Shown here: positions 15,072-23,450 of the stretch, one piece after another | Layout of the letters: the number at the start of each line of letters is the position of its first letter | How positions within the stretch are numbered: the stretch's first letter is position 1 | Virus record (IMG/VR): IMGVR_UViG_3300030106_001108 | Span: 1-52,259 of that record | DNA length: 52,259 nucleotides | Reading direction: 5' to 3' (one strand) | From: a virus | Program-made: the position numbers and the translations under genes | The notes under the pieces: generated by a model | What the model was told of the DNA's origin: nothing | The model's input: the letters and a program-made list of their open reading frames with translations, nothing else | Database searches by the model: none

Positions 15072-15430
15072 TGGCGTATGCTTCTGGTAAAAAATCTTTA
15101 GCTAGATGCGACAGATGCGGATTCGTAGAAAAATATCTTGATTTAAAAGAAGAATGGAATGGACTAAGGGTGTGTTCTGAATGTTATGAACCCAAACACC
15201 CACAACTTGACCCACAACCACATAGGGTAGACCCAGAGGCTATACGTAACCCTAGACCAACAGAACCAGCACCGACTTTGAGTTTAGGTAAAATAATAAT
15301 TTCAAACCCTAAAGATATAAACGGTGTAAGCTCACCTATAATGTGGGCTAAAAACAGTAACACCATAGGGACTCAGTTTGACGGTTATAAAGCTACAACT
15401 AGTCTTGGAACAGTAAATATAGTAACATAA
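15071..15430 (+). CDS. Zinc-ribbon connector-module protein
   Basis: 119 residues. CDRCGF at residues 14-19 and CSECYEPKHPQLDPQPH from about residue 36 give a CxxC...CxxC zinc ribbon, followed by a Pro-rich linker with RNPRPTEPAP. This arrangement occurs in a small protein conserved in many marine phages, including myoviruses, always among neck/tail genes. The rest is predicted beta. Function is unknown; a zinc-stabilised structural role is likely. Confidence 0.78.
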   Translation: MAYASGKKSLARCDRCGFVEKYLDLKEEWNGLRVCSECYEPKHPQLDPQPHRVDPEAIRNPRPTEPAPTLSLGKIIISNPKDINGVSSPIMWAKNSNTIGTQFDGYKATTSLGTVNIVT

Positions 15431-15433
15431 ATT

Positions 15434-16084
15434 ATGAGCTGGACATATTCAACATTAAAAACTGCCATACAAGATTATATTGAAAGCACTGAAAGTAGTT
15501 TAGTAACAAACTTACCCAATTTTATTGAAAGTACAGAAGAAAGAATATTAAAATCTGTACAGTTAGATGTTTTTAGAAAAAACGTTACAGGCACAGCATC
15601 AAGTAGTAATTCTTATTTAGCTATGCCTAGTGACTTTTTAGCACCCTTTAGTTTAGCTGTTATAGACAGTAGTAGTAATTACAATTACCTAAAATTAAAA
15701 CATGTTTCTTTTATACGTGATTATCAGCCTGCTACAGCTACGACAGGCACGCCTAAGTACTATGCTGAATTTGATGAAAGTAGATTTATATTAGCACCTA
15801 CACCTAACAGTAGTTTTACATTTGAATTACATTATTTTTACAGACCAGCTTCACTTACGGCTGGAGCTGACAGCGGTACAACTTGGTTGTCTACTAACGC
15901 AATGAATGCTATGTTGTATGGTTGTTTAGTAGAAGCTTGTACTTACTTAAAAATGTTTGAAAGTATTCCTATATACGAACAAAAATATCAAGAAGCATTA
16001 GCTATGTTGAAAAATCTTGGTGAAGGAAAAGATACTAGAGATCAATATAGATATGATGAAATAAGGAGACAACCACAAGCATGA
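15434..16084 (+). CDS. Second head-tail adaptor/tail connector protein
   Basis: 216 residues with an alpha/beta pattern typical of neck proteins: SWTYSTLKTAIQDYIES at the start, NLPNFIESTEERIL, then a beta domain containing YLAMPSDFLAPFSLAV and C-terminal helices ending RDQYRYDEIRRQ. Together with the gp4-like gene it probably bridges portal and nozzle. It overlaps the next gene by four bases. Confidence 0.75.
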   Translation: MSWTYSTLKTAIQDYIESTESSLVTNLPNFIESTEERILKSVQLDVFRKNVTGTASSSNSYLAMPSDFLAPFSLAVIDSSSNYNYLKLKHVSFIRDYQPATATTGTPKYYAEFDESRFILAPTPNSSFTFELHYFYRPASLTAGADSGTTWLSTNAMNAMLYGCLVEACTYLKMFESIPIYEQKYQEALAMLKNLGEGKDTRDQYRYDEIRRQPQA

Positions 16085-16371
16085 TAGAGGTAGATACAGA
16101 GGTAGCTTTAGGCAGTATAGGTGTAGCGACTACTAATAATAGTGGACACACTCCAGAGTTTTGGGCACAACGTTGCACCGATCGTATTTGTGGTATATCA
16201 GAAAATGCTGCACCACATATACGACAACAAGCAGAAGCATATAAACTAGCTATTTATGAACAAGTACTATATCATATTAAACAGGCAATAAACAGCCATG
16301 TAGTTACTTTGAATAGTAAATTAACTAAACAAGGTCACGAGGACATGGCTAAAATTTTGAAGGAGCTATAA
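16081..16371 (+). CDS. Small conserved helical protein
   Basis: 96 residues, with a Thr/Asn-rich N-terminus and then a long helix (FWAQRCTDRICGISENAAPHIRQQ...). Two Cys lie close together (about 37 and 42). Similar short ORFs occur beside connector genes in marine phages. It overlaps both neighbours (ATGA-type junction upstream, one base downstream). No function can be assigned. Confidence 0.7.
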   Translation: MIEVDTEVALGSIGVATTNNSGHTPEFWAQRCTDRICGISENAAPHIRQQAEAYKLAIYEQVLYHIKQAINSHVVTLNSKLTKQGHEDMAKILKEL

Positions 16372-16802
16372 TGGCAATTGATTCAACTTTAACAACTAGT
16401 TTTAAAAAAGAATTATTAGAGGCTAAACATAATTTTTTAGCCTCTGGTGGTAACAGTTTTAAACTAGCTTTATACACCAGCTCAGCATCAATAGGTGCAA
16501 CAACTACAGCATACACTACTTCTAATGAAGCTAGTGGAACCAACTACACAGCAGGAGGTGCAGCACTCACTAATGTCGACCCTACTTCAAGTGGTACAAC
16601 TGGTTTTACAGATTTTAATGATTTAACTTTTAGTAACGCTACAGTCACTGCTAGAGGTTGTATGATATATAACGACACGGCATCTGGTGACCCATCAGTA
16701 GCATGTATCGATTTTGGTGGCGATAAAACATCTACAGCAGGTGATTTTACAATAGTTTTTCCCTCAGCAGCAGCAAGTACAGCGATTATACGTATAGCGT
16801 AA
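16371..16802 (+). CDS. Conserved beta-rich structural protein
   Basis: 143 residues, beginning with a short helical KKELLEAKHNFLASGGNSFKL and continuing as Thr/Ala/Gly-rich strands (ALYTSSASIGATTTAYTTSN). This is the pattern of a phage protein family frequently found near tail fibre genes. It is probably a virion surface or tail component. No enzymatic motif is visible. Confidence 0.65.
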   Translation: MAIDSTLTTSFKKELLEAKHNFLASGGNSFKLALYTSSASIGATTTAYTTSNEASGTNYTAGGAALTNVDPTSSGTTGFTDFNDLTFSNATVTARGCMIYNDTASGDPSVACIDFGGDKTSTAGDFTIVFPSAAASTAIIRIA

Positions 16803-16803
16803 A

Positions 16804-17508
16804 ATGGCTGAGATCCTAAACGGTTGGGGTCGAGCAGGTTGGGGCGAACTTGCTTTCGGTCAGGGCACTGTACCAGTCACACTTACAGCACCAGCAGCAG
16901 CAACTGCAGGTGCACCAACAGCTGGAGTAAACGCCCAAGCAATAGCAACAGTTTCAGGAGTCACGGCTAGTGTTGGTTCTGTTGTAGTAGAAATACAAGC
17001 AGATGCTAATGTTACGCCCTCAGGACAAGCAGGAACCTCAGCTTTAGCTAACCCTAGTTTAGTAACTAACAATAATTTATCTGTATCTGGTTTAGTAGGA
17101 ACTTCAGCATTAGGTACAGCAACATTATCTACTAATAATAATCTTTCTGTGTCTGGTTTAGCTGGTACTTCAGCGTTAGGCACTATAACTTTAGTAACTA
17201 ATAATAATATTTCTGTATCTGGTTTAGCTGGTACTTCAGCGTTAGGTACACCTACACTCACTCTTCAAAATAATATTTCGGTTGATGGGTTTGGCGCAGA
17301 GTCAAGTTTAGGTCAAGTAAGTCTCACGGGCACGGCTAATGTATCAGTAACTCTTAATGCAGCAACAGGTGGTGTCGGGGTTATACTTGTATGGTCAATT
17401 ATAGATCCAGCACAGGATCCATCTTGGAGCGATATAAATACTACTAATACTCCTAGTTGGACTGCAGTTACTACTACTAATGATCCTGATTGGGAACAAG
17501 TAGCTTAA
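16804..17508 (+). CDS. Repetitive Trp-anchored structural protein
   Basis: 234 residues in three parts: a Trp/Gly start (LNGWGRAGWGELAFGQG), a repeat region, and a C-terminal tail with spaced tryptophans (DPSWSDI, TPSWTAV, DPDWEQV). The repeats are 22 residues long, with consensus NNNLSVSGLAGTSALGTxTL. Three near-identical copies are at residues 89-154, with diverged copies on each side. The layout suggests an extended beta-structured fibre whose Trp-rich ends anchor to other virion proteins. It lies right before the tail fibre gene. Confidence 0.75.
   Translation: MAEILNGWGRAGWGELAFGQGTVPVTLTAPAAATAGAPTAGVNAQAIATVSGVTASVGSVVVEIQADANVTPSGQAGTSALANPSLVTNNNLSVSGLVGTSALGTATLSTNNNLSVSGLAGTSALGTITLVTNNNISVSGLAGTSALGTPTLTLQNNISVDGFGAESSLGQVSLTGTANVSVTLNAATGGVGVILVWSIIDPAQDPSWSDINTTNTPSWTAVTTTNDPDWEQVA
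17068..17265 (+). repeat. Three tandem 66-bp coding repeats
   Basis: Units start at 17068, 17134 and 17200. DNA identity is high between the last two, which points to recent duplication. Diverged units extend to about 17002 and 17331. Confidence 0.8.
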
Positions 17509-17533
17509 CTTTTATGAAAAAACAACTTATAAT
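17505..17533 (+). promoter_or_regulatory. Promoter of the tail fibre gene
   Basis: -35 TTAACT (17505-17510), overlapping the stop codon of the preceding gene, a 17-base spacer, and a perfect -10 TATAAT (17528-17533). Transcription would begin about 15 bases before the ATG at 17555, leaving just the CGGAGATAAACA ribosome-binding site. Confidence 0.6.
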
Positions 17534-17554
17534 AAATTTGCACGGAGATAAACA

Positions 17555-20500
17555 ATGGCAACTTATGTAAATAATCTCAGGTTAAAAGAAATATCCACAG
17601 GAGATGAGTCGGGTACTTGGGGCACTAGCACTAATACTAACTTAACTTTAGTAGGTGAAGCATTCGGTTACGCAACTAAAGCTGTAGCTAACGCTTCAAC
17701 AGATACACTCACTATACCAGACGGCAGTGAAACCGACAGCGAACCTAGAAGAATGTACCTCAAACTCACAGGTGGAGGTCAAGCTTGTACTGTGACTTTA
17801 GCACCAAACACAGTTTCTAAAGTTTGGTTAATTGAAAACGCAACAAGTTATACACTCACAATGTCACAAGGTAGTGGTGCCAATGTAGCAATATTAGCAG
17901 GTCAGGTAAAAATGATAGCTACAGACGGAGCAGGTTCTGGTGCAGCAGTTTACGACTTACTTCAAGACTTAGCTATACCAGATTTATTTATAGACGATGA
18001 TTTAAAATTACAATCAGATGGAGCTATTATAAGTTTTGGTGCAGACGGAGATATAACACTTACACACACAGCCGATACAGGTTTAACTACTAACGGCACT
18101 TTTCAAGCCACAACCATCACTGCAACTACAGCTTTTGTACCAGATGCTAGTGACGGAGCTGCATTAGGTACAAGTTCGCTTGAGTTTAGCGATTTATTTT
18201 TAGCAGACGGTGCAGTTATAAATTTAGGTGCTGATCAAGACACCACTTTAACTCACGTAGCTGACACAGGTATATTACTTAACAGTACAAGACAATTACA
18301 GTTTGGTGATTCTGGTACATATATACACCAATCAGCAGATGGAGTACTAGACCTAGTTTCAGACACTGAAATAGAAATAAACGCTACTACTATTGATATA
18401 AACGGTAATGCAGACGTATCAGGAACAGTTACCGCTACTGGTACTTCTGTTTTTGCTAGTCTTGACATTTCAGGAGATATAGATGTAGACGGAACTACTA
18501 ACTTAGATGCAGTAGATATTGATGGAGCTGTAGATGTAGCAGGTATTATTACTACAAGCACACCTGGAAGTAACAATGTAAGATTAGGTGATGGTGCTGG
18601 TGCTGCAATAGAAAGTGGCGGAACTAGAAATGTTGCCATAGGCTCTAATGCTGGTGCTGCAATAACTACTGGTGATTATAATGTAGCTATTGGATATAAT
18701 GCTCTTAATGCAGAAGATACAGGAACTAGGTCAACGGCTGTAGGTTATTTTGCTTTAGATACACAAAACAATGATGACGCTAACCATAATACAGCATTAG
18801 GCTTTACTGCGTTAGAAAAAACAACAACTGGTCAATATAATACAGGTTTAGGTTCACAAGCACTTAATGCTAATACAACTGCTAATAACAATACAGCAGT
18901 TGGATATAATTCTTTAGTGTTAAACACTACAGGTAGACAAAATGTAGCAGTAGGTTCTACGAGCCTTGATGCAAACACAACTGGAGAAAACAATACTGCT
19001 GTAGGATACGATGCCCTTTCTGCTAATACAACAGCAGATGAAAATACAGGAGTCGGAGGTTTTGCTCTTAATGCAAATACTACAGGTGATAAAAATACAG
19101 CAGTTGGTTTATATTCTTTACTTAGCAATACTGAAGGCACACACAATGTTGCTATTGGTAGAAGTGCTTTACAGAGCAACACTACAGCAAGTCATAATGT
19201 AGCAGTAGGCTCTACTTGCCTTGATGCTAATACCACAGGTGCTCAAAATGTTGGTATAGGCAGAGATACTTTATCAGCTAATACAACTGGTCAAGATAAC
19301 GTAGGTGTTGGTTATGCATCACTTCAAGCAGCCACTACAGCAAGTAACAATACAGGGCTTGGCTCTAAATCATTAAGGTCAAACACTACGGGGGCTCAAA
19401 ACACAGCAATAGGTGCTGAGTGTGCAGACGCAATTACTACAGGCTCTAACAATACAGCTGTTGGTTATGAAGCTATGGGTAAGCTAACAACTGGTACTGA
19501 TAATGTTGCTATGGGTAGAGCAGCTTTACTAGACACTACATCAGGAGCAGGTAATGTTGCTATAGGTGTTGAATCGTTAGAAAACAATACAGGTAATGAA
19601 AACACAGCAATAGGTAAACATGCTTTAAGAGGTAATACGACTGGTGGTAGTAATGTTGCTATCGGTATTAATGCTCTAAATACTGATGATACAGGAAGTT
19701 ATACTGTAGCTATAGGTAGAAACGCTTTATTAAATCAAAATGCTGGAGATAATTCTGCAAACGTAGCTGTTGGTTATAATACAGGTTCAGCTATTACAAC
19801 AGGAACAAGTAATACTTTAATCGGTTATATTGTTGGTGATGCAATAACAACTGCTGGTGGTAATACAGCAATGGGATATGCAGCATTAACTAACTGTACC
19901 ACAGGCGACTCTCATACTATTATGGGTTTTGAAGCTGGTGAAGATTTAAGTACGGGAGCACACGCTGTTTTCTTAGGTTATAGAGCAGCCATGAACTCAA
20001 CCACAGGTAATTATAATGTTGTTATAGGTAGTAATTCTGCCGCACAAATGACTACAGGTAGTAGTAACACAGTACTAGGTTATGGTGCTGGTACTTCAAT
20101 AGTAGATTCATCTAGTAATATATTAATAGGTTATGATGCTGAAAGTAGTAGTGGTGGTTCTAGTGAATTAGTCATAGGTGTTTCTGTAGTTGGTAAAGGC
20201 GATAACACAGGTTTTATATCTGCGAATGGAAGTATATATCAAGGTAATAATTCATCATCTTGGGCAACAACTTCTGACAGAAGAATTAAAAAGAATATAG
20301 AAGATAATAACATAGGTTTAGAAGCTATAAATAAAATACAAGTTAAAAACTTTGAATATAGAACTAAAGATGAAATAACTGATTTTGATAATGTTGATTC
20401 AGTAACAGTTAATAAAGAAGGAGTGCAAGTAGGAGTTATAGCACAAGAAATAGAAAATGTTTTACCAGATGTAGTCAAAGAAGAATCAACAGGAGTAAAA

Positions 20501-20602
20501 ACTGTTGACCCAGATAATATTACTTGGTATCTTGTAAACGCAGTAAAAGAACTTTCTGCACAAGTAGAAGAATTAAAAGCTAAATTAAACGAAGGAGAAT
20601 GA
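17555..20602 (+). CDS. Tail fibre with YadA-like 17-residue repeats and S74 self-cleaving chaperone
   Basis: A 1015-residue host-recognition fibre. Residues 1-130 (MATYVNNLRLKEISTGDESG...) form the virion-attachment part. Residues about 130-340 are beta-strand repeats. About 340-875 comprise roughly 30 repeats of 17 residues with consensus NTTGxxNxAVGxxALxA, like the left-handed beta-roll of YadA-type adhesins. From about 906, SDRRIKKNI opens a Peptidase S74-type intramolecular chaperone (Ser-Lys autocleavage), followed by VGVIAQEIENVLPDVV and a C-terminal coiled coil (VNAVKELSAQVEELKAKL). The chaperone trimerises the fibre and is then cut off. Confidence 0.92.
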   Translation: MATYVNNLRLKEISTGDESGTWGTSTNTNLTLVGEAFGYATKAVANASTDTLTIPDGSETDSEPRRMYLKLTGGGQACTVTLAPNTVSKVWLIENATSYTLTMSQGSGANVAILAGQVKMIATDGAGSGAAVYDLLQDLAIPDLFIDDDLKLQSDGAIISFGADGDITLTHTADTGLTTNGTFQATTITATTAFVPDASDGAALGTSSLEFSDLFLADGAVINLGADQDTTLTHVADTGILLNSTRQLQFGDSGTYIHQSADGVLDLVSDTEIEINATTIDINGNADVSGTVTATGTSVFASLDISGDIDVDGTTNLDAVDIDGAVDVAGIITTSTPGSNNVRLGDGAGAAIESGGTRNVAIGSNAGAAITTGDYNVAIGYNALNAEDTGTRSTAVGYFALDTQNNDDANHNTALGFTALEKTTTGQYNTGLGSQALNANTTANNNTAVGYNSLVLNTTGRQNVAVGSTSLDANTTGENNTAVGYDALSANTTADENTGVGGFALNANTTGDKNTAVGLYSLLSNTEGTHNVAIGRSALQSNTTASHNVAVGSTCLDANTTGAQNVGIGRDTLSANTTGQDNVGVGYASLQAATTASNNTGLGSKSLRSNTTGAQNTAIGAECADAITTGSNNTAVGYEAMGKLTTGTDNVAMGRAALLDTTSGAGNVAIGVESLENNTGNENTAIGKHALRGNTTGGSNVAIGINALNTDDTGSYTVAIGRNALLNQNAGDNSANVAVGYNTGSAITTGTSNTLIGYIVGDAITTAGGNTAMGYAALTNCTTGDSHTIMGFEAGEDLSTGAHAVFLGYRAAMNSTTGNYNVVIGSNSAAQMTTGSSNTVLGYGAGTSIVDSSSNILIGYDAESSSGGSSELVIGVSVVGKGDNTGFISANGSIYQGNNSSSWATTSDRRIKKNIEDNNIGLEAINKIQVKNFEYRTKDEITDFDNVDSVTVNKEGVQVGVIAQEIENVLPDVVKEESTGVKTVDPDNITWYLVNAVKELSAQVEELKAKLNEGE
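18589..20185 (+). repeat. 51-bp coding repeat array in the tail fibre
   Basis: About 30 units encode the 17-residue AVGxxAL/TTGxxN motif. Units differ from each other but keep the period, with occasional insertions of one to several codons. Recombination within this array could change fibre length. Confidence 0.85.
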
Positions 20603-20603
20603 T

Positions 20604-20882
20604 ATGGCACAAACAGTAACAGAATGTTTAAATGTGGCTACTGACAGCGTAAATCTTATAAATGGTGTAAAAGCTGGAAGTTGGGATGTTGAAGGTATGA
20701 CACAAGCTGAAATAAATTCAATGGTACAAAGAAATGTTGACCATTTAGAAACTATTTTAGAATATGCACCTGTTGATAGTGATGATGAAACGCCTAATGT
20801 AAAAGGCTCATCTAGTAGTAAAAAAACTGATTGTACTAACGCTATCACTGTAGGTAAAGCGTACATAACTTCAAATAGTTAA
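20604..20882 (+). CDS. Small protein downstream of the tail fibre
   Basis: 92 residues. The N-terminal half is helical (TECLNVATDSVNLINGV...MTQAEINSMVQRNVDHLETIL) and the C-terminal part is Ser/Asp-rich. Cys residues lie at about 8 and 77. No family is recognised with certainty. It follows the fibre gene after one base, so it may be a fibre assembly factor or an accessory protein; that is inference from position only. Confidence 0.7.
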   Translation: MAQTVTECLNVATDSVNLINGVKAGSWDVEGMTQAEINSMVQRNVDHLETILEYAPVDSDDETPNVKGSSSSKKTDCTNAITVGKAYITSNS

Positions 20883-20911
20883 CAAGACTAAACACTTGAG
20901 GAGGTGTAATT

Positions 20912-21157
20912 ATGTCAAATGTGGATAATGGTATCGTTATAGATGGTACTGAAATTAAAGAGTCAGATATGACTCAAAAACAAATTTATTTAACAAATCA
21001 ATGTAAAGATTTATTAAATAAAAAAGGTAGGCTTGAATTTGAATTAGATCAAGTACAAGCTAGTTTAAACGTGTTTCAGCAAGCTTTGGTACAGGAAACT
21101 AAAAAAGAAGCAGATGAAATACTTGACTCAGAGAAATCTGAAGGAGAGAAAAAATGA
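20912..21157 (+). CDS. Acidic coiled-coil protein (DUF6447-like)
   Basis: 81 residues. A short beta start, IVIDGTEIKESDMTQKQ, is followed by one long coiled coil (residues about 25-75). The pattern 'V-I-DG-x-x + Gln/Leu heptads' resembles the DUF6447-type phage protein, but I cannot confirm membership. GAGGAGGTG gives a strong ribosome-binding site. The gene ends inside the start of the next one. Confidence 0.7.
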   Translation: MSNVDNGIVIDGTEIKESDMTQKQIYLTNQCKDLLNKKGRLEFELDQVQASLNVFQQALVQETKKEADEILDSEKSEGEKK

Positions 21158-21282
21158 TGTGGGCTAATATTATAGTTTGGATTACAGCAATTATATCTAT
21201 AGCTTCAGTTATAGCAGCAATAACTCCAACCCCTAAAGATGACCATTGGTTTAGCTATTTAAAAGCTAAGGACAAAGGATGA
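21154..21282 (+). CDS. 42-residue single-pass membrane protein
   Basis: ATGATG at 21154 opens an ORF ending at TGA 21280-21282. Residues 3-24 form one hydrophobic helix (WANIIVWITAIISIASVIAA), followed by a polar tail TPTPKDDHWFSYLKAKDKG. AAGGAGAG lies just upstream, and the stop overlaps both neighbours. In this lysis-associated block it could be a small holin, pinholin or spanin-like subunit. Nothing in the sequence decides between them. Confidence 0.65.
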   Translation: MMWANIIVWITAIISIASVIAAITPTPKDDHWFSYLKAKDKG

Positions 21283-21440
21283 GTTGGTTAGAAAAAATGT
21301 GGAGCAAAGTTACTGGTACTGAAAAAGTAAAAGTAAGAGCTAGAAACAAAAAAGGACACTACGTAGCTGATGATAAATCTACACCTGATGTGGATGAAGC
21401 TTGGACTACTAAAAGAGTGAAAAAATCTGAAAAATCCTAA
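21279..21440 (+). CDS. 53-residue basic protein
   Basis: The ATG at 21279 overlaps the previous TGA, and TAA 21438-21440 overlaps the next ATG. The product starts MSWLEKMWSKVTGTEKVKVR and is Lys-rich throughout, with an amphipathic Trp-containing N-terminal helix. The length, overlap phase and clean frame support it as real. No known family. Confidence 0.6.
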   Translation: MSWLEKMWSKVTGTEKVKVRARNKKGHYVADDKSTPDVDEAWTTKRVKKSEKS

Positions 21441-21820
21441 TGGCTAAATCACCTGATGCGTTTGTTTATAACGCTACATTAGAACGTATAGTAGATGGCG
21501 ATACTTTTGATTGTTGTCTAGATTTAGGTTTTGATGTAAAGCTACACAAACAACGCGTCAGACTTGCAGGTATAGATACACCTGAAAGTAGAACTAGAGA
21601 TTTAGCAGAAAAGAAACTAGGTCTAGCAGCAAAAGCACGATTAAAAGAATTGTGTATAGGCACTTTAAAAGTTAAGTCTTTAGGTAAAGGAAAGTATGGT
21701 CGTATATTAGGCATACCTTATACAGAAGATGGCAGAGATATATGTCAAGTGTTAATAAAAGAGGGTCATGCCGTAGCATACGACGGAGGCAAAAAGAAAA
21801 AAGTTTGGGGTGATTACTAA
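21440..21820 (+). CDS. Thermonuclease (staphylococcal nuclease-like)
   Basis: A 126-residue OB-fold nuclease. Active-site residues by comparison with the family are Asp21 in RIVDGDTF, Arg41, Asp46, Thr47 and Glu49 in VRLAGIDTPE, and Arg88 in KGKYGRILG, so the catalytic set is complete. No signal peptide is seen, so it would act in the cytoplasm or after lysis, degrading DNA or RNA with calcium. It may break down host nucleic acid for nucleotide reuse. One-base overlaps join it to both neighbours. Confidence 0.9.
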   Translation: MAKSPDAFVYNATLERIVDGDTFDCCLDLGFDVKLHKQRVRLAGIDTPESRTRDLAEKKLGLAAKARLKELCIGTLKVKSLGKGKYGRILGIPYTEDGRDICQVLIKEGHAVAYDGGKKKKVWGDY

Positions 21821-22170
21821 TGGAATCAGTCGTCACTTTAATTCAAGAAGTAGGGTTTCCTATCGCTGCAGCTCTTGGGCTTGGGTGGTTTATTTATAAA
21901 CTTATCATGCGTATAGTTGACGGCATGGAAACTAAACTAGACACCGTTGATGAAAAAGTAGAAGGACAGATAGCAGCAATAGAAGAAAGGTTAGGAACTA
22001 AATTAGATACACAACACGGTATATTAGTAGCCCTAATAGATAGAGTACGTAGTTTAGATAATGAAATTATAAGGCAAGATACGTTAGTAAAAACTATACT
22101 AGGTGTACCACAACTTATAGACAGTAATAAAATAGCTAAAGCGAGTAGAGATGACCAAAGAAAAGACTGA
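21820..22170 (+). CDS. Membrane-anchored coiled-coil protein, possible holin
   Basis: 116 residues. The N-terminus is a membrane segment (GFPIAAALGLGWFIYKLIM, about 12-30). A coiled coil follows (ETKLDTVDEKVEGQIAAIEERLG, about 37-85), with a polar tail. The layout is known from small phage membrane proteins related to YvrJ/holin-like sequences near lysis genes. It starts one base inside the nuclease gene, and its 3' end overlaps csgF by 20 bases. Confidence 0.7.
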   Translation: MESVVTLIQEVGFPIAAALGLGWFIYKLIMRIVDGMETKLDTVDEKVEGQIAAIEERLGTKLDTQHGILVALIDRVRSLDNEIIRQDTLVKTILGVPQLIDSNKIAKASRDDQRKD

Positions 22171-22636
22171 TAATACTTGGATTTATAGGGTAGCAGGATT
22201 GCTATGTATTTTCTTTTTTCTTGTAGTTTTAACAAAACCTTTATTGGCAGACACTATAACTTTTAAATTTAAAAATCCTAGTTTTAGTGGCATAGGCACG
22301 TCAAGTCACTACCTGACTATAGAAAACCAAGAGTTTAACCGTAAAGAAGCATTGAAAGCAGAAATCAAAGCTTTACAAGAACAAATAGAAAGAGATAAAG
22401 AAAATACCACTCTAGCTCGTTTTATCAGGAACCTCGAGAGTCGTATTTATGCACAACTTTCTAGACAATTAGTAGAAAATTTATTTGGGGAAACTCCCAG
22501 TACAGAGGGTACTTTAACCCTTGAAGGCAACACTATTAAATACAGCGTTGTTGATGGAATAATTACTTTAACTATAACAGATGCAGATGGGAATGTTACG
22601 ACTATATCTTTACCCGTTGGTAATTTTACTTTCTAG
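22151..22636 (+). CDS. csgF: CsgF-like curli assembly factor
   Basis: 161 residues. Residues 11-33 are a hydrophobic signal sequence with likely cleavage after LLA. The mature start DTITFKFKNPSFSGI closely parallels the E. coli CsgF start GTMTFQFRNPNFGG. In E. coli this segment inserts into the CsgG channel and forms a second constriction. A helical neck follows (FIRNLESRIYAQLSRQLVENLFG), then the C-terminal beta head (IKYSVVDGIITLTITDADGN). The central 25-residue helix EIKALQEQIERDK is longer than usual. It is directly upstream of csgG and overlaps it. Confidence 0.85.
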   Translation: MTKEKTDNTWIYRVAGLLCIFFFLVVLTKPLLADTITFKFKNPSFSGIGTSSHYLTIENQEFNRKEALKAEIKALQEQIERDKENTTLARFIRNLESRIYAQLSRQLVENLFGETPSTEGTLTLEGNTIKYSVVDGIITLTITDADGNVTTISLPVGNFTF

Positions 22637-23450
22637 TTGTAGCCTTACACCTGTAGATAAAAGTCTTACAACTACTGAAACTTTACCAAACGTTTTACAA
22701 GCACAGTCTGAGGAGCTGTTTAATGTAGCTCAACCTAAAGTACCCATAGTAGTAGCAGTTTACCCTAATAGTTTCACTGATCAAACAGGTCAACGTAAAA
22801 GTAATAGTGAGTTTGCTCTATTCAGTACAGCTTTAACACAAGCACCCAATCATTTACTAATACGTTCACTTAAAAACGCTTCTAACGGTAAGTTTTTTAG
22901 AGTAGCAGAAAGGGTAGGTTTAGATAATTTAACTAAAGAAAGACAACTTATACGTTCAGCAAGAGAGCAAAATGAAGATAAAGATGGGGCTAAACCACTT
23001 ATGCCTTTATTATTTGCTGGTGTTTTAGTTGAAGGTGCAGTTATAGGTTATGACACTAATATAAAAAGTGGTGGCATTGGAGCTAGATATTTAGGTATAG
23101 GTTCTAGTAAACAGTATAGAATAGATAATATTACTATCTCCCTACGTATGGTGAGTGTAGCTACAGGTGAAGTTTTAATTGATGTATTAATAACTAAAGA
23201 AATATACAGTTATGGTCAATCACAAGACGTATTTAAGTTTATTGAAGCAGGTACAGAGCTAGTAGAAATAGAGATGGGTGACTCACAAAACGAAGTCACA
23301 ACACTAGCACTTTTAAGGGCTATAGAGTCAGGAGTTTTAGAAATCATAAAAATAGGTTATAGTAAAGGTTTCTGGGAGGAAAAATATGAAACAATTGATA
23401 TTGATAAGCCTGATTGTGGCGACGAGTGTAACGAAGCTATACGGGGCTGA
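22593..23450 (+). CDS. csgG: CsgG-like outer-membrane curli export pore lipoprotein
   Basis: About 285 residues from ATG 22593. ATGs at 22581 and 22587 are in frame, but 22593 gives a compact lipoprotein signal MLRLYLYPLVILLSSC with the lipid-bearing Cys at 16. The core EGAVIGYDTNIKSGGIGARY, then LGIGSSKQYRIDNITISLRM and VATGEVLIDVLITKEI, aligns almost without gaps to E. coli CsgG. In the constriction region the FST(A) phenylalanine is kept, but the Tyr and Asn of the E. coli eyelet (Tyr51, Asn55) are replaced. Nine such subunits should form an ungated pore in the outer membrane. The signal peptide is encoded inside the csgF 3' end. Confidence 0.9.
   Translation: MLRLYLYPLVILLSSCSLTPVDKSLTTTETLPNVLQAQSEELFNVAQPKVPIVVAVYPNSFTDQTGQRKSNSEFALFSTALTQAPNHLLIRSLKNASNGKFFRVAERVGLDNLTKERQLIRSAREQNEDKDGAKPLMPLLFAGVLVEGAVIGYDTNIKSGGIGARYLGIGSSKQYRIDNITISLRMVSVATGEVLIDVLITKEIYSYGQSQDVFKFIEAGTELVEIEMGDSQNEVTTLALLRAIESGVLEIIKIGYSKGFWEEKYETIDIDKPDCGDECNEAIRG

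Noticed and set aside
17515-17571. 18-residue ORF before the tail fibre
   Set aside because: It lacks a ribosome-binding site, and its sequence is accounted for by the promoter and leader of the fibre gene.
18589-20185. CRISPR-like regular repeat spacing
   Set aside because: The 51-bp units are in-frame coding repeats of the tail fibre, vary in sequence, and have no conserved repeat with unique spacers.
17555-20602. Tape-measure protein for the longest late gene
   Set aside because: Its length is due to YadA-like repeats, it ends in an S74 chaperone, and no tail tube, tail chaperone or sheath gene is present.
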